DNA of 7,401 bases from a bacterium (GCA_021786695.1 JAJYMT010000025.1:1-7401); one strand, 5' to 3'. Positions 1-6,198 are shown, counted from the stretch's first letter. The notes: generated from the letters alone by a model not told the origin. Program-made: numbers and translations.

Positions 1-350
1 TCGATACCCTTCTTCCTGCTGATCTCCTCGTTAATTACTTTTATCACTTCTTGCTTTGCCAATTCCGGACGATCCTTCAAGCTGGTCGGAGGGTTCGCGG
101 CTGCCGGTTTTTCCGCCGGCGGCACCGCTTCGTCTTCCACGGTTTTTTTGATCGCCTGCCTGATGGAATTGGCCGAACCGGCCGAGTCCACGGCTGGCGT
201 CGCCGATTTTTCCTGGATCGCGCCCACTGCTCCGGCGCGACGGACGACAATCTTCTTTTTGGGCCGTGCCGTTTCTGATTTTTCCTCCGCTGCCGGTGCC
301 GCGGTTTCGGCCGATTTTTGTTTTTTTGCTCCTTTTTTCAATATTACCAT
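1..350 (-). CDS. Hypothetical protein, Lys/Ala/Pro-rich N-terminus (partial, runs off left edge)
   Basis: Reading the minus strand from the ATG at 350 gives 116 codons with no stop before the window edge, so only the N-terminal part is visible. An in-frame TAG lies about ten codons upstream, and this ATG is the first one after it. No Shine-Dalgarno sequence precedes it. The protein begins MVILKKGAKKQK and is dominated by Lys, Ala, Glu and Pro, with a basic patch PKKKIVVRR at about residues 30-38. This looks like a disordered, charged N-terminal extension. More regular, possibly helical sequence begins only at about residue 91 (LKDRPELAKQEVIKVINEE). There is no signal peptide or membrane segment. 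I do not recognise the family. Charged tails like this occur on ribosome-, nucleic-acid- or envelope-associated proteins, so no function is assigned. It follows dnaE by 53 bp on the same strand and appears to have its own promoter. Confidence 0.6.
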   Translation of the reverse strand, partial: MVILKKGAKKQKSAETAAPAAEEKSETARPKKKIVVRRAGAVGAIQEKSATPAVDSAGSANSIRQAIKKTVEDEAVPPAEKPAAANPPTSLKDRPELAKQEVIKVINEEISRKKGI

Positions 351-385
351 ACGAAATGTAAAAAATAGTGCTGTTGATAACTATA

Positions 386-415
386 ATTATAACAAAAAAC
401 GGCCTAATTGTCCAA
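386..415 (-). promoter_or_regulatory. Probable sigma70-type promoter for the gene at 1-350
   Basis: On the minus strand TTGGAC (410-415) is followed after 18 bp by a perfect TATAAT (386-391). The predicted start near 379 gives a 5' leader of about 29 nt before the ATG at 350. The -35 box overlaps the last two sense codons of dnaE, so initiation here overlaps the tail of dnaE transcription. No terminator hairpin is visible between dnaE and this gene, so readthrough from dnaE is also possible. Confidence 0.55.
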
Positions 416-3400
416 AACGGTCAGTCCGGCCGCCCCCAGACCCCTGATGGCCGAAATCAACTCCTTGGTCTTGTTGACCTTGAAGCTGGTTTCTATTATT
501 TGAGAGCCGGCGGCGGCAATTATTTTAAAATAAACCTTGTCGCTGCCGGTATTTTTATCGAACAATATCTTCAGTTTAGACAATACTACCGGCTCGATGC
601 TTTGGTTAAAAATTATTTTCAGGCAATTTTCCTTGGCGGCAACGCCGGTCGGGGCCGGAATCGGCGCCGCCGGTTCAGATCTTTTCCAGCCGTTGCCATT
701 GCCGTTTCCGTTTTTGAAACGTCCGACTTCCCTGATCTTATCGAACTGCTCCAATTCGGCCTGCAGTTTGCCGATGGTCAGCTGGGTGGCTTTGCTTGCG
801 AGCAGTTTGATGTCCTGATCCTTGTCGGAAACGCGTCCGGCACACAGGATTACCGCTCCTTCCTGCCAGACCGCGCCGGTGGTCTTGAGAAGCGAAGGAA
901 AAACCAGCACCTCGACGCTGGCAAGCTGATCTTCGATTTTCACGAACAGCATCGCTTCATTGGAACGGGTGATGATTTTTTTTACTCCGGAAATCACGCC
1001 GCCGACCACCACGGACGAATCGCGATCGGCGTTTTTCAGGTCGGCGATCGGCGTAATGATCGAGGCGAGCGCTTTTTTGAATTCATTGAACGGATGTTCG
1101 GAAATGTAGAGGCCCAGCAGTTCTTTCTCCCAGGATAATTTTTCCTGCTGACCGACCGCCGGAGCGGACTGCATTCTGAGCTGATGTTTGGCGATAGCGG
1201 CGGGGGCCAGGGAAAATAAGCTCGACTGGCCGCTGCCGGCGTTTTTCGAGACCTCCCGGTTGAAACTGAGCATCAATTCCATGTTCGCGAGCAACATTCC
1301 CCGTTCGCCGAAACCGTCGAGCGCTCCGGATTTGATCAAACTTTCGAGCGACTTTTTATTCAAGTCCTTATCAGTCACCCGTTCCAATAAGTCAGATATG
1401 CCGGCGAACGGGCCGTTGTCTTTCCTTTCCTTGATGATGGCGTCGGCGATATTTTCGCCGATGTTCTTCACCGCCTTCAGGCCGAAACGGATGGTGTTGA
1501 GCTTTTCATCCGGCGAGACCACCCGGTTCTCCGCCGTGCCGGAAGTGACGACGGTGAACGAGCCGTATGATTCGTTGATGTCCGGTGCCGCCACGCTGAT
1601 GCCGACGCGCCGGCATTCTTCGATCTCGATCGCGATCCGATCGGTATCGCCCTGGTCGGAAGTCAGGAGCGCCGCCATGAATTCGGTCGGCCAGTTGGCT
1701 TTGAGGTAGGCGGTCTGGTAGGCGATCAGGGCGTAGCAGGCGGCATGCGAACGGTTGAAGCCGTAACCGGCGAACGGTTCGATGAAAGAAAAGATCGTTT
1801 CCGCGAGCTGGGAGCTGATGCCGTTCTTGACGCAGCCGTCTACGAACTTTTCTTTCTGTTCCGAAAGCAGCTTGGCGATCTTCTTGCCGACCGCTTTGCG
1901 CAATACGTCGGCCTCGGCCATGGTGAATCCGGCCAGGTCGCGCGCCATCTGCATCACCTGCTCCTGATAGATCGCCACGCCGTAGGTCTTTTTCAGGATC
2001 GGCTCCAGTTTCGGATGCAGATATTTCGGTTTCTTGCGCCCGTGCTTGCCGGCGATGAAATCCGGAATCCACTCCATCGGCCCCGGACGGTAGAGCGCCA
2101 CCATGGCGATCAGATCCTCGAATTCGCTTGGTTTGAGCTCGCGCAGATAGCGCTTCATGCCCGACGATTCGAATTGGAAGACGCCGGTGGTCTCGCCGTC
2201 CTGGAACAGCCGGTAGGAGGCCTGGTCGTTCAGGGGAATCTTGTCGATATCAATCTCCAGTCCGCGGGTATTCTTGATGATCTTGATCGCCGACTCGATG
2301 ATGGTCAGATTCTTGAGGCCCAGGAAATCCATCTTGAGCAGCCCCAGGTCTTCGATCGGATGCAGCGAATACTGCGAAACGATGTTCCGGTCGGAAGTCG
2401 AGGCGTACTGCACCGGCATATAGTCGGTGAGCGGACGCGGCGTGATCACTACGCCGCAGGCATGGGTCGAGGCGTGGCGCGCCACGCCTTCGAGCCGGCG
2501 GGCGAAATCGATCAGTTTTTTGGCGTTCGGGTCGCTATTATAAATTTCTTTCAACTCCGCCGTTTCCATCGCTTCCTTGAATTTGGCCATCGGCGGGATC
2601 ATCTTGGCCAGCCGGTCGCAGAAATCATAAGGGTAGTCGAGCACCCGGCCGACGTCGCGGATCGCCGCCCGCGCCGCCATGGTGCCGAAGGTGATGATCT
2701 GCGCCACATGGTCTTTGCCGTACTTCCCTTCCACATAGCGGATCACCTCGTCGCGCCGCGTGTCGGCGAAATCCATATCGATATCCGGCATGGAGATGCG
2801 GTCCGGGTTCAGAAAACGCTCGAACAAAAGATCGTATTCCAGCGGATCCAGGTTGGTGATGCCGGTCAGATAGCAGACGAACGAGCCGGCGGCCGAACCG
2901 CGGCCGGGTCCGACCACGATCTTGTTCTTCTTCGCCCAATTGACAAAATCGGCCACGATCAAGAAATATGACGGCCAGCCCATCTTGGCGATCACCGACA
3001 ATTCGTAATCAAGCCGCTCTTTTTTTACCCGGTCCAGCGCCTCGTAATCGAGGCCATACCTGTTTTTTATCCCCTCCAGGCAAAGTTGTTTCAAATAATC
3101 GTCTTCAGTCCGTCCGTCCGGTAAAGAAAAACCCGGCAACTGGATATTGCCGAGCTCCAACTCCAGATCGCAGGCCTCAGCAACGGCCAAGGTATTCTTT
3201 ACCGCTTCCGGCGCTTCCTTGAACGCCTCGATCATCTCGACCGCCGGCTTGTAATAAAAATCGCTGCCGTGCATTTCCATCCGATCCTTATCGTCCAATT
3301 TCTTCTTGGTCTGCAGGCACAGGAGCACGTCCTGAACGTCATAATCCTCCTTTTTAAGATAATGGATGTCGTTAGTCGCGACCAGCGGTATCCTGAGTTC

Positions 3401-3985
3401 GTGCGCAAGAGCGATCATCGACCGGTTAGTTTCCGCCTGGCCTTCCAGATCGGGATGATGCTGGATTTCCAGATAAAAATTTCCCTTGCCGAACAGCCCC
3501 TGATATTCGAGTATCCTCTTCCTGGCCTTATTCATGTTTCCGGCCTGGATCAGCTGCGGAATCTCACCGCCGAGGCAGGCGGTAGAACAGATGAGCCCCT
3601 CGGCGTGTTTCGCCAGGGTCGGCCAGTCGATCCGCGGCTTGTAGTAAAACCCTTCCAGGTGCGCGATCGAGACCAGTTTAAGCAGATTCTGATAGCCGGT
3701 CAAATTTTTCGCCAGCAACAAAAGATGATAGTTGCGCTCGTCCTGCTTGGTGTTCTTGTCCGACATCAAGTTCGGCGCCAAATAGGCCTCGACGCCGATG
3801 ATCGGCTTGATGCCGGCTTTCTTGGCCTTTTGATAGAACTCGATCACGCCGTACATCGAACCGTGGTCGGTCAGCGCCACCGCCGGCGCTCCGTCCTCGA
3901 TGGCGCGCTGAATCAGCTCGTCGATCTTGGTCAGGCCGTCGAGCAAACTATAGTGGGAATGATTATGCAGATGGACGAAAGACAT
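404..3985 (-). CDS. dnaE: DNA polymerase III subunit alpha (replicative polymerase)
   Basis: This is the catalytic subunit of the replicative DNA polymerase, which extends primers at the fork while held by the sliding clamp. At 1193 aa it is full length for the bacterial DnaE1 class. The N-terminal PHP domain (about 1-270) opens HLHNHSHYSLLDG and keeps likely metal ligands: H5, H7, H9, D16, TDHG at 39-42, GVEAY around E66, H87, YLEI around E173 and NDIH at 205-208. The C-family polymerase core has GPGRGSAAGSF at 359-369, the catalytic pair in PDIDMDF (D401, D403) and a third aspartate, D553, in KMDFLGL. A helix-hairpin-helix/finger region lies at about 830-895, a clamp-binding-like QSSLF at 920-924, and an OB fold at about 990-1075. 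An Asn-Gly repeat linker (about 1092-1099) leads to a small C-terminal domain. The ATG at 3985 gives the canonical start MSFVHLHNHS; no clear Shine-Dalgarno sequence precedes it. The stop is TAG. The gene is monocistronic or reads into the gene at 1-350. Confidence 0.97.
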   Translation of the reverse strand: MSFVHLHNHSHYSLLDGLTKIDELIQRAIEDGAPAVALTDHGSMYGVIEFYQKAKKAGIKPIIGVEAYLAPNLMSDKNTKQDERNYHLLLLAKNLTGYQNLLKLVSIAHLEGFYYKPRIDWPTLAKHAEGLICSTACLGGEIPQLIQAGNMNKARKRILEYQGLFGKGNFYLEIQHHPDLEGQAETNRSMIALAHELRIPLVATNDIHYLKKEDYDVQDVLLCLQTKKKLDDKDRMEMHGSDFYYKPAVEMIEAFKEAPEAVKNTLAVAEACDLELELGNIQLPGFSLPDGRTEDDYLKQLCLEGIKNRYGLDYEALDRVKKERLDYELSVIAKMGWPSYFLIVADFVNWAKKNKIVVGPGRGSAAGSFVCYLTGITNLDPLEYDLLFERFLNPDRISMPDIDMDFADTRRDEVIRYVEGKYGKDHVAQIITFGTMAARAAIRDVGRVLDYPYDFCDRLAKMIPPMAKFKEAMETAELKEIYNSDPNAKKLIDFARRLEGVARHASTHACGVVITPRPLTDYMPVQYASTSDRNIVSQYSLHPIEDLGLLKMDFLGLKNLTIIESAIKIIKNTRGLEIDIDKIPLNDQASYRLFQDGETTGVFQFESSGMKRYLRELKPSEFEDLIAMVALYRPGPMEWIPDFIAGKHGRKKPKYLHPKLEPILKKTYGVAIYQEQVMQMARDLAGFTMAEADVLRKAVGKKIAKLLSEQKEKFVDGCVKNGISSQLAETIFSFIEPFAGYGFNRSHAACYALIAYQTAYLKANWPTEFMAALLTSDQGDTDRIAIEIEECRRVGISVAAPDINESYGSFTVVTSGTAENRVVSPDEKLNTIRFGLKAVKNIGENIADAIIKERKDNGPFAGISDLLERVTDKDLNKKSLESLIKSGALDGFGERGMLLANMELMLSFNREVSKNAGSGQSSLFSLAPAAIAKHQLRMQSAPAVGQQEKLSWEKELLGLYISEHPFNEFKKALASIITPIADLKNADRDSSVVVGGVISGVKKIITRSNEAMLFVKIEDQLASVEVLVFPSLLKTTGAVWQEGAVILCAGRVSDKDQDIKLLASKATQLTIGKLQAELEQFDKIREVGRFKNGNGNGNGWKRSEPAAPIPAPTGVAAKENCLKIIFNQSIEPVVLSKLKILFDKNTGSDKVYFKIIAAAGSQIIETSFKVNKTKELISAIRGLGAAGLTVLDN

Positions 3986-4002
3986 AAACCCGCGAATTAT
4001 CG

Positions 4003-4014
4003 CCGCCTTGGCGG
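4003..4014. repeat. Short perfect palindrome in the dnaE leader
   Basis: CCGCCTTGGCGG is a perfect 12-bp palindrome (5-bp arms around TT) about 18 bp upstream of the dnaE ATG, within the predicted 5' leader. It resembles the CCGCC/GGCGG cores of the palindromes at 6016-6044 and could be a degenerate member of the same repeat type or a small leader hairpin. Function unknown. Confidence 0.5.
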
Positions 4015-4051
4015 AAGGGATAAGCTACTAATATTACGAATCGACGAAATT

Positions 4052-4074
4052 AAAAAAGGCCTCTCTTCCTTTTT
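4052..4074 (-). promoter_or_regulatory. Weak hairpin plus T-run in the dnaE leader (possible attenuator)
   Basis: On the minus strand AAAAAGG (4068-4074 side) can pair with CCTTTTT (4053-4059 side) around an 8-nt purine-rich loop, giving a 7-bp stem that ends in a run of six T. It would form at the very start of the predicted dnaE transcript. Only two pairs are G-C, so termination would be weak. I list it as a possible attenuation element, not an established one. Confidence 0.25.
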
Positions 4075-4082
4075 ATGCAATA

Positions 4083-4112
4083 ATCATACTATATTTTATC
4101 CTCGCTTGGCAA
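4083..4112 (-). promoter_or_regulatory. Probable sigma70-type promoter of dnaE
   Basis: Minus strand TTGCCA (4107-4112) and TATGAT (4083-4088) are separated by 18 bp, each one or two bases from consensus. The predicted start is near 4076, about 90 nt before the dnaE ATG. The -35 box lies immediately downstream of the parB terminator, as expected for a separate transcription unit. Confidence 0.5.
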
Positions 4113-4114
4113 AC

Positions 4115-4145
4115 AAAAAACCCGTCAAAAAAAGATGGGTTTTTT
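4115..4145. terminator. Bidirectional intrinsic terminator after parB
   Basis: AAAAAACCCGTC (4115-4126) pairs with GATGGGTTTTTT (4134-4145): twelve pairs including one G-T, around a seven-base loop of A. Both strands end in a run of six T. It lies 19 bp past the parB TAA on the minus strand and insulates parAB from dnaE. Confidence 0.85.
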
Positions 4146-4163
4146 ATCGATAATTCAGGAATT

Positions 4164-5045
4164 TTACTTTTTTACCTTCTCAATAATCCCGTTCAATTCC
4201 TCGTCGGAAAAAAAATCGATGATGATCTGGCCGCCTTTCTGTTTGCGGTGGATTTCCGCCTTGGCGCCGAAAAATTGGCGCAAGGCGAATTCCTTGTCCT
4301 TGTCCTGGTAGTTGATCTGGACCCGGGCCTGCTTGGTGCCGCCCATCCGGCGCGATTCATCATGCGCCGATTCGACGTTCAGGCCGGTATGGATGATTTT
4401 TCTGAAGAGGGTGAGCTGTTTATTCTCGCCGTCGAGCCCGGCCAAGATTTTCGCGTGTCCTTCGGTAATCTTTTCCTGCATCAGCGCCAGCTGGATCTCC
4501 TCCGGCAACCCCAGATAGCGCAGAGTGTTGGCGACCGAGGAGCGCGCCTTGCCGACGCGCTTGGCCATGTCTTCCTGCGACATACTGAACTCTTCCATCA
4601 ATTTCCTGTAGGCAAGCGCGGTCTCGATCGGATTCAGGTCTTCGCGCTGCAGGTTTTCGATCAGCGCCAGTTCCAGTTTCTCCTGCTCCTTTGCCTCGCG
4701 CACGATTACCGGCACGGTTTTTAGCTGAAGCTGTTTGGCGGCGCGCAAACGCCGCTCGCCGGCGATCAGCTCGTAGCCGCCGGATTTTTTAGTCACGATC
4801 AGCGGCTGGATTATGCCGTATTGCTTGATCGACTCGACCAGTTCAGCCAGTTGCGCTTCGGAAAAATTTTTCCGCGGCTGCTGCGGATTGACGGAAATCT
4901 TTCCCGGTTCGATCGCGAGCACCCTGCCCTTTTCGTCGTCGCTGGCAGTCAGCACCACCGATTCGCCGGCCGCGCCGGCGCCGGCCACTTTATTGATTTT
5001 TTGCGGAATCAGGGAACTAAGTCCGCGTCCGAGTCCATTGGCCAT
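4164..5045 (-). CDS. parB: ParB/Spo0J chromosome-partitioning protein
   Basis: ParB binds centromere-like parS sites, spreads as a CTP-dependent clamp, and stimulates the ParA ATPase to move sister origins apart. From the ATG at 5045 it is 293 aa, a usual length. The N-terminus MANGLGRGLSSLIPQK is the typical conserved ParA-interacting motif. The ParB/Srx domain follows with NPQQPRK (53-59), the CTP-binding GERRLRAA box (97-104) and ENLQREDLNPIETA (about 130-143). A helix-turn-helix lies at about 155-181 (SMSQEDMAKRVGKARSSVAN region), and residues from about 250 to 293 fit the C-terminal dimerisation domain. An in-frame TTG at 5054 could add three residues, but the ATG gives the canonical N-terminus. 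Neither start has a Shine-Dalgarno sequence because the upstream DNA is the heptamer array. It is the second gene of a parA-parB operon and ends at a terminator. Confidence 0.95.
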   Translation of the reverse strand: MANGLGRGLSSLIPQKINKVAGAGAAGESVVLTASDDEKGRVLAIEPGKISVNPQQPRKNFSEAQLAELVESIKQYGIIQPLIVTKKSGGYELIAGERRLRAAKQLQLKTVPVIVREAKEQEKLELALIENLQREDLNPIETALAYRKLMEEFSMSQEDMAKRVGKARSSVANTLRYLGLPEEIQLALMQEKITEGHAKILAGLDGENKQLTLFRKIIHTGLNVESAHDESRRMGGTKQARVQINYQDKDKEFALRQFFGAKAEIHRKQKGGQIIIDFFSDEELNGIIEKVKK

Positions 5046-5052
5046 ATTTATC

Positions 5053-5146
5053 AAGTTAAAAGTTAAAAGTTAAAAGTTAAAAGTTAGGAAGTTCGGCTCC
5101 GCCGAGCGACAATCACTTTGAACTTTGGACTTTGGACTTTTAACTT
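5053..5146. repeat. Facing arrays of 7-bp repeats with central hairpin between parA and parB
   Basis: On the plus strand five copies of AGTTAAA-type units run with exact 7-bp spacing (G at 5055, 5062, 5069, 5076, 5083). After the hairpin TCGGC-TCC-GCCGA (5093-5105), five ACTTTNR units run with 7-bp spacing (A at 5115, 5122, 5129, 5136, 5143). The second array is largely the reverse complement of the first, so the whole spacer is a loose inverted repeat. It includes the parA stop codon (5140-5142) and reaches to within 8 bp of the parB ATG. In the mRNA the arms could pair (AAGTTAAAAGT with ACTTTTAACTT) into a long AU-rich stem in front of parB. Function unknown. Confidence 0.8.
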
Positions 5147-5901
5147 GCCCCGAGTATCTCCCTCGCCAATTTCTCGTACGCCCGGCCGCCACGCGACCGC
5201 GGATCGTAATGAAGGATCGAGCGGCCGTAACTCGGCGCCTCGGCCAGCCGGACGCTTCGCGGAATGATTGAGCGGAAAATCTTATTCGGAAAATACTGGT
5301 AAAGTTCTTTCATCACCGATTCAGACAGACGGTTGCGCTTGTCGTACATAGTGATGACTGCGCCCAATATTCCCAGTTCCGGTTTGAGATTGCTTTGCAC
5401 CAACGAAATGGTATTCAGAAGCTGTCCCAGTCCTTCGAGCGCGTAGTACTCGCTCTGGATCGGAATCAGCACCTCGTCGGCTGAAACCAAGCTGTTGATG
5501 GTTAAGAGGCCCAGGGACGGCGGACCGTCGACGATGATAAAGTCGTATTCGTCCCTGATTTCCTCCAGGATGTTTTTCAGGCGGAATTCACGCTCGTCCA
5601 TCGAAACCAGCTCGATGCCGGCGCCGGCCAGAGAAACGGTCGCGGGCGCCAGCTGGTAGCCGTCTTGAAGCGTCCGCCTGATCACTTCATAAATTTTCTT
5701 ATCGCCGACCAGCGCCTCGTAGACGCCGTGTTCCAGGTTTTTGTGGTCGATGCCGAGCCCGGAAGTGGCATTGGCCTGCGGATCAATATCGACAAGCAAC
5801 ACCTGTTTGCCGAGATACGCCAAATACGCCCCAAGATTGACCGCGGTCGTGGTCTTGCCCACTCCTCCCTTTTGATTTACCACCGAGATAATTTTGCCCA
5901 T
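5140..5901 (-). CDS. parA: ParA/Soj chromosome-partitioning ATPase
   Basis: ParA is a deviant-Walker ATPase that binds DNA non-specifically as an ATP dimer and, with ParB, segregates the chromosome origin. Its 253 aa match the short chromosomal Soj class, which lacks an N-terminal DNA-binding domain. The deviant Walker A KGGVGKTT is at 11-18 with signature lysine K11 and K16. The Walker A' motif LLVDIDPQAN is at 35-44 (D38, D40), and Walker B FIIVDGPPS has D125. The C-terminal part carries IPRSVRLAEAPSYG, the family hallmark. The ATG at 5901 gives MGKIISVVNQKGG, the expected start. The predicted transcription start is only about four bases upstream, so the mRNA is probably leaderless or nearly so. 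The stop TAA lies inside the heptamer array. parB follows after 94 bp in the same operon. A MinD relative is unlikely given the adjacent parB and the Soj-type C-terminus. Confidence 0.96.
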   Translation of the reverse strand: MGKIISVVNQKGGVGKTTTAVNLGAYLAYLGKQVLLVDIDPQANATSGLGIDHKNLEHGVYEALVGDKKIYEVIRRTLQDGYQLAPATVSLAGAGIELVSMDEREFRLKNILEEIRDEYDFIIVDGPPSLGLLTINSLVSADEVLIPIQSEYYALEGLGQLLNTISLVQSNLKPELGILGAVITMYDKRNRLSESVMKELYQYFPNKIFRSIIPRSVRLAEAPSYGRSILHYDPRSRGGRAYEKLAREILGAS

Positions 5902-5911
5902 AGACTTCTAT

Positions 5912-5940
5912 ATTATACTGTAATCGGACAACTTTGACAA
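5912..5940 (-). promoter_or_regulatory. Promoter of parAB (leaderless start)
   Basis: On the minus strand TTGTCA (5935-5940), a 17-bp spacer and a perfect TATAAT (5912-5917) form a near-consensus sigma70 promoter. The predicted start near 5905 is about four bases before the parA ATG, so there is no room for a ribosome-binding site. The -35 box overlaps that of the divergent promoter on the plus strand. Confidence 0.7.
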
Positions 5941-5962
5941 TTTTAAAAACCTGACTTATAAT
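5934..5962 (+). promoter_or_regulatory. Perfect-consensus promoter reading towards tRNA-Leu
   Basis: TTGACA (5934-5939), exactly 17 bp, then TATAAT (5957-5962) match the sigma70 consensus at every position. The predicted start is near 5969. The only gene downstream on this strand is tRNA-Leu at 6114, so it probably drives that gene through a roughly 145-nt leader. A small RNA made from the hairpin-rich leader is an alternative. Confidence 0.75.
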
Positions 5963-5973
5963 ACATAAAAACA

Positions 5974-5995
5974 AGCCCCGATGGCTCGCTTTTTT
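5974..5995. terminator. Weak terminator-like hairpin between the divergent promoters and tRNA-Leu
   Basis: AGCC (5974-5977) and GGCT (5983-5986) pair around CCGAT, followed on the plus strand by CGC and six T (5990-5995). On the minus strand it is followed by TGTTTTT. The 4-bp stem is weak and starts about five bases after the predicted plus-strand start. An alternative pairing of 5977-5981 with 6001-6005 (CCCGA/TCGGG) would compete with it. Confidence 0.3.
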
Positions 5996-6015
5996 GTTTC
6001 TCGGGCAAGTGGTGG

Positions 6016-6044
6016 TCCGCCATCCGCCAACTGGTGGAGGCGGA
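6016..6044. repeat. GC-rich palindromic repeat
   Basis: TCCGCC-A-TCCGCCA pairs with TGGTGGAGGCGGA: 13 pairs with one bulged A (6022) and one G-T pair. Flanking CCA/TGG (6020-6028 with 6039-6047) offers an alternative register. From memory, TCCGCCAACTGGCGGA-like palindromes are common intergenic repeats in Patescibacteria; that is background knowledge and not shown here. It lies in the leader of tRNA-Leu. Confidence 0.65.
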
Positions 6045-6051
6045 TGGTATA

Positions 6052-6086
6052 CCCCGCTCATTTTCGGCTTCGCTCAAATAGCGGGG
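6052..6086. repeat. Hairpin repeat CCCCGCT...AGCGGGG
   Basis: CCCCGCT (6052-6058) pairs with AGCGGGG (6080-6086) around a 21-nt loop in which ATTT (6060-6063) and AAAT (6076-6079) also pair, extending the stem after a small internal loop. It lacks a T-run, so it is not an intrinsic terminator. It ends 27 bp before the tRNA and may be a repeat element or a structured leader that is removed during tRNA 5' processing. Confidence 0.6.
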
Positions 6087-6113
6087 CAGGTACGCACATC
6101 AAATAATACCCTG

Positions 6114-6197
6114 GCCGCGATGGTGAAACTGGTAGACACGCACGACTCAAAATCGTGTGGAAGCGATTCCATGAGAGTTCGACTCTCTCTCGCGGCA
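6114..6197 (+). tRNA. tRNA-Leu (anticodon CAA)
   Basis: The 84-nt sequence folds as a class II tRNA. The acceptor stem GCCGCGA/TCGCGGC (6114-6120 with 6190-6196) has seven perfect pairs and discriminator A at 6197. The D-arm is GTG...CAC with GG in the loop. The anticodon stem CACGA/TCGTG encloses CTCAAAA, with anticodon CAA at 6148-6150, reading UUG. A long variable arm TGGAA-GCGA-TTCCA follows, then T-arm GAGAG-TTCGACT-CTCTC (6173-6189). The long variable arm and A discriminator fit leucine identity. CCA is not encoded (CAA follows the discriminator), so a CCA-adding enzyme is required. It is the only convincing gene on the plus strand. Confidence 0.97.
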
Positions 6198-6198
6198 C

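Noticed and set aside
1745..2971. 408-codon open frame on the plus strand
   Set aside because: It is antisense to the conserved polymerase core of dnaE, is rich in Arg/His/Asp/Gln as expected from reading GC-biased codons backwards, and has no recognisable motif or start signal.
3269..4153. 294-codon open frame on the plus strand
   Set aside because: It mirrors the PHP-domain coding sequence of dnaE and ends within the parB terminator; its composition is that of a shadow frame.
5045..5054. TTG start at 5054 for parB
   Set aside because: It adds only Met-Ile-Asn encoded partly by the repeat array; the ATG at 5045 gives the conserved MANGLGRGLSSLIP start.
5053..5146. CRISPR array
   Set aside because: The units are 7 bp with no spacers and change orientation at a central hairpin, which does not fit CRISPR architecture.
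4164..5946. A parS centromere site in or near parAB
   Set aside because: I looked by eye for the palindrome GTTTCACGTGAAAC and close variants and saw none. The heptamer arrays do not resemble parS.
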